Assembly: GCA_020002185.1 (NCBI GenBank)
Contig: CM034539.1
Span: 28,454,720-28,518,719, forward strand
Origin: Paraescarpia echinospica
Lineage: Eukaryota; Annelida; Polychaeta; Sabellida; Siboglinidae
DNA length: 64,000 nucleotides
Reading direction: 5' to 3'
Positions within the stretch are counted from its first letter, which is position 1. The number at the start of each line of letters is the position of its first letter. The notes under the pieces are model-generated. The model saw only the letters and a program-made list of their open reading frames with translations. It had not been told where the DNA came from and ran no database searches. A program made the translations under genes and the position numbers. Positions 24,501 to 40,640 of this stretch are shown one piece after another.

Positions 24501-27500
24501 TCATTCCCATTTGATGTTTTATTTTGTCTAATGAAGTAGTACATGCAGTATTCACGAGACAAACATGTCCCATGTCAAAGTGATCGATAAAATTCAAGCA
24601 TATCTCCACAAAACTGTATTTTCAAGTACACTCTTTCGGCGGATGGATCCTTAATGTGGTCTTACCACAAATAGATGTCCTGCATGTTACAAACCTTCAC
24701 GAAGGCTAGACTGATCTCAAGTTACACACATAACTAGATTAACCAGAAAGGGGAATGCGTGTTACCCTTTCATCTCCGTCACGTAAGTTACAAAAAAATA
24801 GTACGTATGTTATGTGTATTAAAACTCATTTCCATTTCATGTTTTATTTTGTCTAATGCAGTTGTACATTCAGTATTCACGAGACAAACATGTCCCATTT
24901 CAAAGTGATCGAAAAAATTCACGCATATCACCACAAAACAGTATTTTCAAGTACACTATTTCGGCGGACTTACCCCAAATAGATTACCTGCATGTTACAA
25001 ATCTTCGTGAAGGCTAGACTGATTTCAAGCTACACACATAACTAGATTAATCACAAAGGGGAATGCGTGTTACCCATTCATCTCCGTCACGTAAGTTACA
25101 AGAAAATGGTACGTAAGTTATGGGTGTCAAAACTCATTCCCATTTGATGTTTTATTTTGTCTAATGCAGTAGTGCATACAGTATTCACGAGACAAACATA
25201 TCCCATGTCAAAGTGATCTATAAAATTCATGCATATCACCACAAAACAATATTTTCAAGTGCACTATTTCGGCGGACGGATCCTTAATGTGGTCTTACCA
25301 CAAATAGATGTCCTGCATGTTACAAACCTTCACGAAGGCTAGACTGATCTCAAGCTACGCACATAACTAAACTAACCACAAAGGGGAATGCACGTTACGC
25401 TTTCATCTCCGTCACGTAAGTTACAAGAAAATAGTACGTAAGTTATGGGTGTGAAAACTCATTCCCATTTAATGTTTTATTTTGTCTAATGCAGTAGTGC
25501 ATACAGTATTCACGAGACAAACATGTCCCATTTCAAAGTGATCAAAAAAAATTCACGCATATCACCACAAAACAGTATTTTAATGTGCACTCTTTCGGCG
25601 GACTGATCCTTAATGTGGTCTAATCCAAATATATGTCCTGCATGTTACAAATCTTCACGAAGGCTAGACTGATCTCAAGCTACACACATAACCAGATTAA
25701 CCACAAACGGGAATGCATTTTACACTTTCATCTCCGTCACGTAAGTATCAAGAAAATAGAACGTAAGTTATGGGTGTTAAAACTCATTCCCATTTGATGT
25801 TTTATTTTGTCTAATGAAGTAGTACATGCAGTATTCACGAGACAAACATGTCCCATGTCAAAGTGATCGATAAAATTCACGTATATCTCCACAAAACTGT
25901 ATTTTCAAGTACACTCTTTCGGCGGATGGATCCTTAATGTGGTCTTACCACAAATAGATGTCCTGCATGTTACAAACCTTCACGAAGGCTAGACTGATCT
26001 CAAGTTACACATATAACTAGATTAACCACAAAGGGGAATGCGTGTTACCCTTTCATCTCCGTCACGTAAGTTACACAAAAATAGTACGTATGTTATGTGT
26101 ATTAAAACTCATTTCCATTTCATGTTTTATTTTGTCTAATGCAGTTGTACATTCAGTATTCACGAGACAAACATGTCCCATTTCAAAGTGATCGAAAAAA
26201 TTCAAGCATATCACCACAAAACAGTATTTTCAAGTACACTATTTCGGCGGACTTACCCCAAATAGATTACCTGCATGTTACAAATCTTCGTGAAGGCTAG
26301 ACTGATCTCAAGCTACACACATAACTAGATTAATCACAAAGGGGAATGCGTGTTACCCATTCATCTCCGTCACGTAAGTTACAAGAAAATAGTACGTAAG
26401 TTATAGGTGTGAAAACTCATTCTCATTTGATGTTTTATTTTGTCTAATGCAGTAGTGCATACAGTATTCACGAGACAAACATGTCCCATGTCAAAGTGAT
26501 CTATAAAATTCATGCATATCACCACAAAACAATATTTTCAAGTGCACTCTTTCGGCGGACTGATCCTTAATGTGGTCTTACCCAAATATATGTCCTGCAT
26601 ATTACAAATCTTCACGAAGGCTAGACTGATCTCAAGCTACACACATAACCAGATTAACCACAAACCGGAATGCATGTTACCCTTTCATCTCCGTCACGTA
26701 AGTTACAAGAAAATAGTACGTAAGTTATGGGTGTTAAAACTCATTCCCATTTGATGTTTTATTTTGTCTAATGAAGTAGTACATACAGTATTTACGAGAC
26801 AAACATGTCCCATGTCAAAGTGAACGATAAAATTCACGCATATCTCCACAAAACTGTATTTTCAAGTACACTCTTTCGGTGGATGGATCCTTAATGTGGT
26901 GTTACCACAAATAGATGTCCTGCATGTTACAAACCTTCACGAAGGCTAGACTGATCTGAAGCTAAGCTACACACATAACTAGATTAAAAACTCACCATTT
27001 CATGTTTTATTTTGTCTAATGCAGTTGTACATTCAGTATTCACGAGACAAACATGTCCCATTTCAAAGTGATCTAAAAAATTCACGCATATCACCACAAA
27101 ACAGTATTTTCAAGTACACTATTTCGGCGGAAGGGTCAATGTACCCCAAATAGTTACCTGCATGTTACAAATCTTCGTGAAAACTGATCTCAAGCTACAC
27201 ACATAACTAGTTAATCACAAAGGGGAATGCGTGTTATTCATCTCCGTCACGTAAGTTACAAGAGTACGTAAGTTACTCTTTCCCATTTGATGTTTTATTT
27301 TGTCTAATGCAGTAGTGCATACAGTATTCACGAGGCAAACATGTCCCATGTCAAAGTGATCTATAAAATTCATGCATATCACCACAAAACAATATTTTCA
27401 AGTGCACTATTTCGGCGGACGGATCCTTAATGTGGTCTTACCACAAATAGATGTCCTGCATGTTACAAACCTTCACGAAGGCTAGACTGATCTCAAGCTA

Positions 27501-30500
27501 CGCACATAACTAAACTAACCACAAAGGGGAATGCACGTTACGCTTTCATCTCCGTCACGTAAGTTACAAGAAAATAGTACGTAAGTTATAGGTGTGAAAA
27601 CTCATTCCCATTTAATGTTTTATTTTGTCTAATGCAGTAGTGCATACAGTATTCACGAGACAAACATGTCCCATTTCAAAGTGATCAAAAAAAATTCACG
27701 CATATCACCACAAAACAGTATTTTAATGTGCACTCTTTCGGCGGACTGATTCTTAATGTGGTCTTACCCAAATATATGTCCTGCATGTTACAAATCTTCA
27801 CGAAGGCTAGACTGATCTCAAGCTACACACATAACCAGATTAACCACAAACGGGAATGCATTTTACACTTTCATCTCCGTCACGTAAGTATCAAGAAAAT
27901 AGAACGTAAGTTATGGGTGTTAAAACTCATTCCCATTTGATGTTTTATTTTGTCTAATGAAGTAGTACATGCAGTATTCACGAGACAAACATGTCCCATG
28001 TCAAAGTGATCGATAAAATTCACGCATATCTCCACAAAACTGTATTTTCAAGTACACTCTTTCGGCGGATGGATCCTTAATGTGGTCTTACCACAAATAG
28101 ATGTCCTGCATGTTACAAACCTTCACGAAGGCTAGACTGATCTCAAGCTACACACATAACTAGATTAACCACAAAAGGGAGTGCGTGTTACCTTTTCATC
28201 TCCGTCACGTAAGTTAAAAAAAAATAGTACGTATGTTATGTGTATTTAAACTCATTTCCATTTCATGTTTTATTTTGTCTAATGCAGTTGTACATTCAGT
28301 ATTCACGAGACAAACATGTCCCATTTCAAAGTGATCGAGAAAATTCACGCATATCACCACAAAACAGTATTTTCAAGTACACTATTTCGGCGGACTTACC
28401 CCAAATAGATTACCTGCATGTTACAAATCTTCGTGAAGGCTAGACTGATCTCAAGCTACACACATAACTAGATTAATCACAAAGGGGAATGCGTGTTACC
28501 CATTCATCTCCGTCACGTAAGTTACAAGAAAATGGTACGTAAGTTATCGGTGTGAAAACTCTGTCCCATTTGATGTTTTATTTTGTCTAATTCAGTAGTG
28601 CATACAGTATTCACGAGACAAACATGTCCCATGTCAAAGTGATCTATAAAATTCATGCATATCACCACAAAACAATATTTTCAAGTGCACTATTTCGGCG
28701 GACGGATCCTTAATGTGGTCTTACCACAAATAGATGTCCTGCATGTTACAAACCTTCACGAAGGCTAGACTGATCTCAAGCTACGCACATAACTAAACTA
28801 ACCACAAAGGGGAATGCACGTTACGCTTTCATCTCCGTCACGTAAGTTACAAGAAAATAGTACGTAAGTTATAGGTGTGAAAACTCATTCCCATTTGATG
28901 TTTTATTTTGTCTAATGCAGTAGTGCATACAGTATTCACGAGACAAACATGTCCCATGTCAAAGTGATCTATAAAATTCATGCATATCACCACAAAACAA
29001 TATTTTCAAGTGCACTCTTTCGGCGGACTGATCCTTAATGTGGTCTTACCCAAATATATGTCCTGCATGTTACAAATCTTCACGAAGGCTAGACTGATCT
29101 CAAGCTACACACATAACCAGATTAACCACAAACCGGAATGCATGTTACCCTTTCATCTCCGTCACGTAAGTTACAAGAAAATAGTACGTAAGTTATGGGT
29201 GTTAAAACTCATTCCAAATTGATGTTTTATTTTGTCTAATGAAGTAGTACATACAGTATTTACGAGACAAACATGTCCCATGTCAAAGTGATCGATAAAA
29301 TTCACGCATATCTCCACAAAACTGTATTTTCAAGTACACTCATTCGGTGGATGGATCCTTAATGTGGTCTTACCACAAATAGATGTCCTGCATGTTACAA
29401 ACCTTCACGAAGGCTAGACTGATCTCAAGCTACACACATAACTAGATTAACCACAAAAGGGAGTGCGTGTTACCTTTTCATCTCCGTCACGTAAGTTACA
29501 AAAAAATAGTACGTATATTATGTGTATTAAAACTCATTTCCATTTCATGTTTTATTTTGTCTAATGCAGTTGTACATTCAGTATTCACTAGACAAACATG
29601 TCCCATTTCAAAGTGATCTAAAAAATTTACGCATATCACCACAAAACAGTATTTTCAAGTACACTATTTCGGCGGACGGGTCCTTAATGTGGTCTTACCC
29701 CAAATAGATTACCTGCATGTTACAAATCTTCGTGAAGGCTAGACTGATCTCAAGCTACACACATAACTAGATTAATCACAAAGGGGAATGCGTGTTACCC
29801 ATTCATCTCCGTCACGTAAGTTACAAGAAAATGGTACGTAAGTTATGGGTGTCAAAACTCATTCCCATTTGATGTTTTATTTTGTCTAATGCAGTAGTGC
29901 ATACAGTATTCACGAGACAAACATGTCCCATGTCAAAGTGATCTATAAAATTCATGCATATCACCACAAAACAATATTTTCAAGTGCACTATTTCGGCGG
30001 ACGGATCCTTAATGTGGTCTTACCACAAATAGATGTCCTGCATGTTACAAACCTTCACGAAGGCTAGACTGATCTCAAGCTACGCACATAACTAAACTAA
30101 CCACAAAGGGGAATGCACGTTACGCTTTCATCTCCGTCACGTAAGTTACAAGAAAATAGTACGTAAGTTATAGGTGTGAAAACTCATTCCCATTTGATGT
30201 TTTATTTTGTCTAATGCAGTAGTGCATACAGTATTCACGAGACAAACATGTCCCATGTCAAAGTGATCTATAAAATTCATGCATATCACCACAAAACAAT
30301 ATTTTCAAGTGCACTCTTTCGGCGGACTGATCCTTAATGTGGTCTTACCCAAATATATGTCCTGCATATTACAAATCTTCACGAAGGCTAGACTGATCTC
30401 AAGCTACACACATAACCTGATTAACCACAAACCGGAATGCATGTTACCCTTTCATCTCCGTCACGTAAGTTACAAGAAAATAGTACGTAAGTTATGGGTG

Positions 30501-32092
30501 TTAAAACTCATTCCCATTTGATGTTTTATTTTGTCTAATGAAGTAGTACATACAGTATTTACGAGACAAACATGTCCCATGTCAAAGTGATCGATAAAAT
30601 TCACGCATATCTCCACAAAACTGTATTTTCAAATACACTCTTTCGGTGGATGGATCCTTAATGTGGTCTTACCACAAATAGATGTCCTGCATGTTACAAA
30701 CCTTCACGAAGGCTAGACTGATCTCAAGCTACACACATAACTAGATTAACCACAAAAGGGAGTGCGTGTTACCTTTTCATCTCCGTCACGTAAGTTACAA
30801 AAAAATAGTACGTATGTTATGTGTATTAAAACTCATTTCCATTTCATGTTTTATTTTGTCTAATGCAGTTGTACATTCAGTATTCACGAGACAAACATGT
30901 CCCATTTCAAAGTGATCTAAAAAATTCACGCATATCACCACAAAACAGTATTTTCAAGTACACTATTTCGGCGGACGGGTCCTTAATGTGGTCTTACCCC
31001 AAATAGATTACCTGCATGTTACAAATCTTCGTGAAGGCTAGACTGATCTCAAGCTACACACATAACTAGATTAATCACAAAGGGGAATGCGTGTTACCCA
31101 TTCATCTCCGTCACGTAAGTTACAAGAAAATGGTACGTAAGTTATGGGTGTGAAAACTCATTCCCATTTGATGTTTTATTTTGTCTAATGCAGTAGTGCA
31201 TACAGTATTCACGAGACAAACATGTCCCATGTCAAAGTGATCTATAAAATTCATGCATATCACCACAAAACAATATTTTAAAGTGCACTCTTTCGGCGGA
31301 CTGATCCTTAATGTGGTCTTACCCAAATAGATGTCCTGCATGTTACAAATCTTCACGAAGGCTAGACTGATCTCAAGCTACACACATAACCAGATTAACC
31401 ACAAACGGGAATGCATGTTACCCTTTCATCTCCGTCACGTAAGTTACAAGAAAATAGTACGTATGTTATGTGTATTAAAACTCATTTCCATTTCATGTTT
31501 TATTTTGTATAATGCAGTGGTACATTCAGTATTCACGAGACAAACATGTCCCATTTCAAAGTGATCGAAAAAATTCACGCATATCACCACAAAACAGTAT
31601 TTTCAAGTACACTATTTCGGCGGACGGGTCCTTAATGTGGTCTTACCCCAAATAGATTACCTGCATGTTACAAATCTTCGTGAAGGCTAGACTGATCTCA
31701 AGCTACACACATAACTAGATTAATCACAAAGGGGAATGCGTGTTACCCATTCATCTCCGTCACGTAAGTTACAAGAAAATGGTACGTAAGTTATGGGTGA
31801 GAAAACTCTTTCCCATTTGATGTTTTATTTTGTCTAATGCAGTAGAGCATACAGTATTCTCGAGGCAAATATGTCCCATGTCAAAGTGATCTATAAAATT
31901 CATGCATATCACCACAAAACAATATTTTCAAGTGCACTCTTTCGGCGGACTGATCCTTAATGTGGTCTTACCCAAACATATGTCCTGCATGTTACAAATC
32001 TTCACGAAGGCTAGACTGATCTCAAGCTACGCACATAACCAGATTAACCACAAACGGGAATGCATGTTACCCTTTCATCTCCTTCACGTAAG

Positions 32093-35000
32093 TTACAAGA
32101 AAATAGTACGTATGTTATATGTGTTAAAACTCATTTCCATTTCCTGTTTCATTTTGTCTAATTCAGTAGTACATTCAGTATTCACAAGACAAACATGTCC
32201 CATTTCAAAGTGATCAAAAAAATTCACGCATATCACCACAAAACAGTATTTTAAAGTGCACTCTTTCGGCGGACTGATCATTAATGTGGTCTTACCCAAA
32301 TATATGTCCTGCATGTTACAAATCTTCACGAAGGCTAGACTGATCTCAAGCTACACACATAACCAGATTAACCACAAACGGGAATGCATGTTACCCTTTC
32401 ATCTCCGTCACGTAAGTTATGGGTGTTAAAACTCATTCCCATTTGATGTTTTATTTTGAATAATGCAGTAGTACATTCAGCATTCACGACACAAACATGT
32501 CCGTTTTCAAAGTGATCAAAAAAATTCACGCATATCACCACAAAACTGTATTTTCAAGTACACTCTTTCGGCGGCTGGATCCTTAATGTGGTCTTACCAC
32601 AAATATATGTCCTGCATGTTGCAAACCTCCACGAAGGCTAGACTGATCTCAAGTTACACACATAACCAGATTAACCACAAACGGGAATGCATGTTACCCT
32701 TTCATCTCCGTCACGTAAGTTACAATAAAATAGTACATAAGTTATGGGTGTTAAAATTCATTCCCATTTGATGTTTTATTTTGTCTAATGAAGTAGTACA
32801 TACAGTATTTACGAGACAAACATGTCCCATGTCAAAGTGATCGATAGAATTCACGCATATCTCCACAAAACTGTATTTTCAAGTACACTCTTTCGGCGGA
32901 TGGATCCTTAATGTGGTCTTACCACAAATAGATGTCCTGCATGTTACAAACCTTCAGGAAGGCTAGACTGATCTCAAGCTACACACATAACTAGATTAAT
33001 CACAAAGGGGAGTGCGTGTTACCCTTTCATCTCCGTCACGTAAGTTACAAAAAAATAGTACGTATGTTATGAGTATTAAAACTCATTTCCATTTCATGTT
33101 TTATTTTGTCTAATGCAGTTGTACATTCAGTATTCACGAGACAAACATGTCCCATTTCAAAGTGATCGAAAAAATTCACGCATATCACCATAAAACAGTA
33201 TTTTCAAGTACACTATTTCGGCGGACGGGTCCTTAATGTGGTCTTACCCCAAATAGATTACCTGCATGTTACAAATCTTCGTGAAGGCTAGACTGATCTC
33301 AAGCTACACAAATAACTAGATTAATCACAAAGGGGAATGCGTGTTACCCATTCATCTCCGTCACGTAAGTTACAAGAAAATGGTACGTAAGTTATGGGTG
33401 TGAAAACTCTTTCCCATTTGATGTTTTATTTTATCTAATTCAGTAGTGCATACAGTATTCACGAGACAAACATGTCCCATGTCAAAGTGATCTATAAAAT
33501 TCATGCATATCACCACAAAACAATATTTTCAAGTGCACTATTTCGGCGGACGGATCCTTAGTGTGGTCTTACCACAAATAGATGTCCTGCATGTTACAAA
33601 CCTTCACGAAGGCTAGACTGATCTCAAGCTACGCACATAACTAAACTAACCACAAAGGGTATGCACGTTACGCTTTCATCTCCGTCACGTAAGTTACAAG
33701 AAAATAGTACGTAAGTTATAGGTGTGAAAACTCATTCCCATTTGATGTTTTATTTTGTCTAATGCAGTAGTGCATACAGTATTCACGAGACAAACATGTC
33801 CCATGTCAAAGTGATCTATAAAATTCATGCATATCACCACAAAACAATATTTTCAAGTGCACTCTTTCGGCGGACTGATCCTTAATGTGGTCTTACCCAA
33901 ATAGATGTTCTGCATGTTACAAATCTTCACGAAGGCTAGACTGATCTCAAGCTACGCACATAACTAAACTAACCACAAAGGGGAATGCACGTTACGCTTT
34001 CATCTCCGTCACGTAAGTTACAAGAAAATAGTACGTAAGTTATAGGTGTGAAAACTCATTCCCATTTGATGTTTTATTTTGTCTAACGCAGTAGTGCATA
34101 CAGTATTCACGAGACAAACATGTCCCATGTCAAAGTGATCTATAAAATTCATGCATATCAGCACAAAACAATATTTTCAAGTGCACTCTTTCGGCGGACT
34201 GATCCTTAATGTGGTCTTACCCAAATAGATGTTCTGCATGTTACAAATCTTCACGAAGGCTAGACTGATCTCAAGCTACGCACATAACTAAACTAACCAC
34301 AAAGGGGAATGCACGTTACGCTTTCATCTCCGTCACGTAAGTTACAAGAAAATAGTACGTAAGTTATAGGTGTGAAAACTCATTCCCATTTGATGTTTTA
34401 TTTTGTCTAATGCAGTAGTGCATACAGTATTCACGAGACAAACATGTCCCATGTCAAAGTGATCTATAAAATTCATGCATATCAGTACAAAACAATATTT
34501 TCAAGTGCACTCTTTCGGCGGACTGATCCTTAATGTGGTCTTACCCAAATAGATGTCCTGCATGTTACAAATCTTCACGAAGGCTAGACTGATCTCAAGC
34601 TACACACATAACCAGATTAACCACAAATGGGAATGCATGTTACCCTTTCATCTCCGTCACGTAAGTTACAAGAAAATAGTACGTAAGTTATGGGTGTTAA
34701 AACTCATTCCCATTTGATGTTTTATTTTGTCTAATGAAGTAGTACATACAGTATTTACGAGACAAACATGTCCCATGTCAAAATGATCGATAAAATTCAC
34801 GCATATCTCCACAAAACTGTATTTTCAAGTACACTCTTTCGGCGGATGGATCCTTAATGTGGTCTTACCACAAATAGATGTCCTGCATGTTACAAACCTT
34901 CACGAAGGCTAGACTGATCTCAAGCTACACACATAACTAGATTAACCACAAAGGGGAGTGCGTGTTACCCTTTCATCTCCGTCACGTAAGTTACAAAAAA

Positions 35001-38000
35001 ATAGTACGTATGTTATGTGTATTAAAACTCATTTCCATTTCATGTTTTATTTTGTCTAATGCAGTTGTACATTCAGTATTCACGAGACAAACATGTCCCA
35101 TTTCAAAGTGATCGAAAAAATTCACGCATATCACCACAAAACAGTATTTTAAAGTGCACTCTTTCGGCGGACTGATCATTAATGTGGTCTTACCCAAATA
35201 TATGTCCTGCATGTTACAAATCTTCACGAAGGCTAGACTGATCTCAAGCTACACACATAACCAGATTAACCACAAACGGGAATGCATGTTACCCTTTCAT
35301 CTCCGTCACGTAAGTTATGGGTGTTAAAACTCATTCCCATTTGATGTTTTATTTTGAATAATGCAGTAGTACATTCAGCATTCACGACACAAACATGTCC
35401 GTTTTCAAAGTGATCAAAAAAATTCACGCATATCACCACAAAACTGTATTTTCAAGTACACTCTTTCGGCGGCTGGATCCTTAATGTGGTCTTACCACAA
35501 ATATATATCCTGCATGTTACAAACCTCCACGAAGGCTAGACTGATCTCAAGTTACACACATAACCAGATTAACCACAAACGGGAATGCATGTTACCCTTT
35601 CATCTCCGTCACGTAAGTTACAATAAAATAGTACATAAGTTATGGGTGTTAAAATTCATTCCCATTTGATGTTTTATTTTGTCTAATGAAGTAATACATA
35701 CAGTATTTACGAGACAAACATGTCCCATGTCAAAGTGATCGATAGAATTCACGCATATCTCCACAAAACTGTATTTTCAAGTACACTCTTTCGGCGGATG
35801 GATCCTTAATGTGGTCTTACCACAAATAGATGTCCTGCATGTTACAAACCTTCAAGAAGGCTAGACTGATCTCAAGCTACACACATAACTAAATTAACCA
35901 CAAAGGGGAGTGCGTGTTACCCTTTCATCTCCGTCACGTAAGTTACAAAAAAATAGTACGTATGTTATGAGTATTAAAACTCATTTCCATTTCATGTTTT
36001 ATTTTGTCTAATGCAGTTGTACATTCAGTATTCACGAGACAAACATGTCCCATTTCAAAGTGATCGAAAAAATTGACGCATATCACCATAAAACAGTATT
36101 TTCAAGTACACTATTTCGGCGGACGGGTCCTTAATGTGGTCTTACCCCAAATAGATTACCTGCATGTTACAAATCTTCGTGAAGGCTAGACTGATCTCAA
36201 GCTACACACATAACTAGATTAATCACAAAGGGGAATGCGTGTTACCCATTCATCTCCGTCACGTAAGTTACAAGAAAATGGTACGTAAGTTATCGGTGTG
36301 AAAACTCTGTCCCATTTGATGTTTTATTTTGTCTAATTCAGTAGTGCATACAGTATTCACGAGACAAACATGTCCCATGTCAAAGTGATCTATAAAATTC
36401 ATGCATATCACCACAAAACAATATTTTCAAGTGCACTATTTCGGCGGACGGATCCTTAGTGAGGTCTTACCACAAATAGATGTCCTGCATGTTACAAACC
36501 TTCACGAAGGCTAGACTGATCTCAAGCTACGCACATAACTAAACTAACCACAAAGGGGAATGCACGTTACGCTTTCATCTCCGTCACGTAAGTTACAAGA
36601 AAATAGTACGTAAGTTATAGGTGTGAAAACTCATTCCCATTTAATGTTTTATTTTGTCTAATGCAGTTGTACATTCAGTATTCACGAGACAAACATGTCC
36701 CATTTCAAAGTGATCGAAAAAATTCACGCATATCACCACAAAACAGTATTTTCAAGTACACTATTTCGGCGGACTGATGATCCTTAATGTGGTCTTACCC
36801 AGTATATATGTTCTGCATGTTACAAATCTTCTGCGTGGAATGATCTCAGAAATACGCACATACTTCGTACATACAAGGGGAATGCACGTTACGCTTTCAT
36901 CTCCGTCACGTAAGTTACAAGAAAATAGTACGTAAGTTATAGGTGTGAAAACTCATTCCCATTTGATGTTTTATTTTGTCTAATGCAGTAGTGCATACAG
37001 TATTCACGAGACAAACATGTCCCATGTCAAAGTGATCTATAAAATTCATGCATATCAGCACAAAACAATATTTTCAAGTGCACTCTTTCGGCGGACTGAT
37101 CCTTAATGTGGTCTTACCCAAATAGATGTTCTGCATGTTACAAATCTTCACGAAGGCTAGACTGATCTCAAGCTACGCACATAACTAAACTAACCACACA
37201 GGGGAATGCACGTTACGCTTTCATCTCCGTCACGTAAGTTACAAAAAAATAGTACGTAAGTTATAGGTGTGAAAACTCATTCCCATTTGATGTTTTATTT
37301 TGTCTAATGCAGTAGTGCATACAGTATTCACGAGACAAACATATCCCATGTCAAAGTGATCTATAAAATTCATGCATATCAGTACAAAACAATATTTTCA
37401 AGTGCACTCTTTCGGCGGACTGATCCTTAATGTGGTCTTACCCAAATAGATGTCCTGCATGTTACAAATCTTCACGAAGGCTAGACTGATCTCAAGCTAC
37501 ACACATAACCAGATTAACCACAAATGGGAATGCATGTTACCCTTTCATCTCCGTCACGTAAGTTACAAGAAAATAGTACGTAAGTTATGGGTGTTAAAAC
37601 TCATTCCCATTTGATGTTTTATTTTGTCTAATGAAGTAGTACATACAGTATTTACGAGACAAACATGTCCCATGTCAAAATGATCGATAAAATTCACGCA
37701 TATCTCCACAAAACTGTATTTTCAAGTACACTCTTTCGGCGGATGGATCCTTAATGTGGTCTTACCACAAATAGATGTCCTGCATGTTACAAACCTTCAC
37801 GAAGGCTAGACTGATCTCAAGTTACACATATAACTAGATTAACCACAAAGGGGAATGCGTGTTACCCTTTCATCTCCGTCACGTAAGTTACAAAAAAATA
37901 GTACGTATGTTATGTGTATTAAAACTCATTTCCATTTCATGTTTTATTTTGTCTAATGCAGTTGTACATTCAGTATTCACGAGACAAACATGTCCCATTT

Positions 38001-40640
38001 CAAAGTGATCGAAAAAATTCACGCATATCACCACAAAACAGTATTTTAAAGTGCACTCTTTCGGCGGACTGATCATTAATGTGGTCTTACCCAAATATAT
38101 GTCCTGCATGTTACAATTCTTCACGAAGGCTAGACTGATCTCAAGCTACACACATAACCAGATTAACCACAAACGGGAATGCATGTTACCCTTTCATCTC
38201 CGTCACGTAAGTTATGGGTGTTAAAACTCATTCCCATTTGATGTTTTATTTTGAATAATGCAGTAGTACATTCAGCATTCACGACACAAACATGTCCGTT
38301 TTCAAAGTGATCAAAAAAATTCACGCATATCACCACAAAACTGTATTTTCAAGTACACTCTTTCGGCGGCTGGATCCTTAATGTGGTCTTACCACAAATA
38401 TATGTCCTGCATGTTACAAACCTCCACGAAGGCTAGACTGATCTCAAGTTACACACATAACCAGATTAACCACAAACGGGAATGCATGTTACCCTTTCAT
38501 CTCCGTCACGTAAGTTACAATAAAATAGTACATAAGTTATGGGTGTTAAAATTCATTCCCATTTGATGTTTTATTTTGTCTAATGAAGTAATACATACAG
38601 TATTTACGAGACAAACATGTCCCATGTCAAAGTGATCGATAGAATTCACGCATATCTCCACAAAACTGTATTTTCAAGTACACTCTTTCGGCGGATGGAT
38701 CCTTAATGTGGTCTTACCACAAATAGATGTCCTGCATGTTACAAACCTTCAGGAAGGCTAGACTGATCTCAAGCTACACACATAACTAGATTAATCACAA
38801 AGGGGAGTGCGTGTTACCCTTTCATCTCCGTCACGTAAGTTACAAAAAAATAGTACGTATGTTATGAGTATTAAAACTCATTTCCATTTCATGTTTTATT
38901 TTGTCTAATGCAGTTGTACATTCAGTATTCACGAGACAAACATGTCCCATTTCAAAGTGATCGAAAAAATTCACGCATATCACCACAAAACAGTATTTTC
39001 AAGTACACTATTTCGGCGGACGGGTCCTTAATGTGGTCTTACCCCAAATAGATTACCTGCATGTTACAAATCTTCGTGAAGGCTAGACTGATCTCAAGCT
39101 ACACACATAACTAGATTAATCACAAAGGGGAATGCGTGTTACCCATTCATCTCCGTCACGTAAGTTACAAGAAAATGGTACGTAAGTTATGGGTGTGAAA
39201 ACTCTTTCCCATTTGATGTTTTATTTTGTCTAATGCAGTAGTGCATACAGTATTCACGAGGCAAACATGTCCCATGTCAAAGTGATCTATAAAATTCATG
39301 CATATCACCACAAAACAATATTTTCAAGTGCACTATTTCGGCGGACGGATCCTTAATGTGGTCTTACCACAAATAGATGTCCTGCATGTTACAAACCTTC
39401 ACGAAGGCTAGACTGATCTCAAGCTACGCACATAACTAAACTAACCACAAAGGGGAATGCACGTTACGCTTTCATCTCCGTCACGTAAGTTACAAGAAAA
39501 TAGTACGTAAGTTATAGGAGTGAAAACTCATTCCCATTTGATGTTTTATTTTGTCTAATGCAGTAGTGCATACAGTATTGACGAGACAAACATGTCCCAT
39601 GTCAAAGTGATCTATAAAATTCATGCATATCACCACAAAACAATATTTTCAAGTGCATTATTTCGGCGGACGGATCCTTAATGTGGTCTTACCACAAATA
39701 GATGTCCTGCATGTTACAAAACTTCACGAAGGCTAGACTGATCTCAAGCTACGCACATAACTAAACTAACCACAAAGGGGAATGCACGTTACGCTTTCAT
39801 CTCCGTCACGTAAGTTACAAGAAAATAGTACGTAAGTTATAGGTGTGAAAACTCATTCCCATTTGATGTTTTATTTTGTCTAACGCAGTAGTGCATACAG
39901 TATTCACGAGACAAACATGTCCCATGTCAAAGTGATCTATAAAATTCATGCATATCAGCACAAAACAATATTTTCAAGTGCACTCTTTCGGCGGACTGAT
40001 CCTTAATGTGGTCTTACCCAAATAGATGTTCTGCATGTTACAAATCTTCACGAAGGCTAGACTGATCTCAAGCTACGCACATAACTAAACTAACCACACA
40101 GGGGAATGCACGTTACGCTTTCATCTCCGTCACGTAAGTTACAAGAAAATAGTACGTAAGTTATAGGTGTGAAAACTCATTCCCATTTTATGTTTTATTT
40201 TGTCTAATGCAGTAGTGCATACAGTATTCACGAGACAAACATGTCCCATGTCAAAGTGATCTATAAAATTCATGCATATCAGTACAAAACAATATTTTCA
40301 AGTGCACTCTTTCGGCGGACTGATCCTTAATGTGGTCTTACCCAAATAGATGTCCTGCATGTTACAAATCTTCACGAAGGCTAGACTGATCTCAAGCTAC
40401 ACACATAACCAGATTAACCACAAACGGGAATGCATGTTACCCTTTCATCTCCGTCACGTAAGTTATGGGTGTTAAAACTCATTCCCATTTGATGTTTTAT
40501 TTTGAATAATGCAGTAGTACATTCAGCATTCACGACACAAACATGTCCGTTTTCAAAGTGATCAAAAAAATTCACGCATATCACCACAAAACTGTATTTT
40601 CAAGTACACTCTTTCGGCGGCTGGATCCTTAATGTGGTCT
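32093..40640 (+). repeat. Higher-order repeat of about 2,897 bp (9 monomers), about three copies
   Basis: Two independent landmarks recur at 32093/34991/37888 and 32586/35484/38381, i.e. at 2,898 and 2,897 bp. Nine 325-bp monomers would be 2,925; the shortfall is mostly explained by one monomer per unit carrying a 22-bp deletion between direct repeats. The copies appear nearly identical by eye, suggesting recent amplification. Confidence 0.82.
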
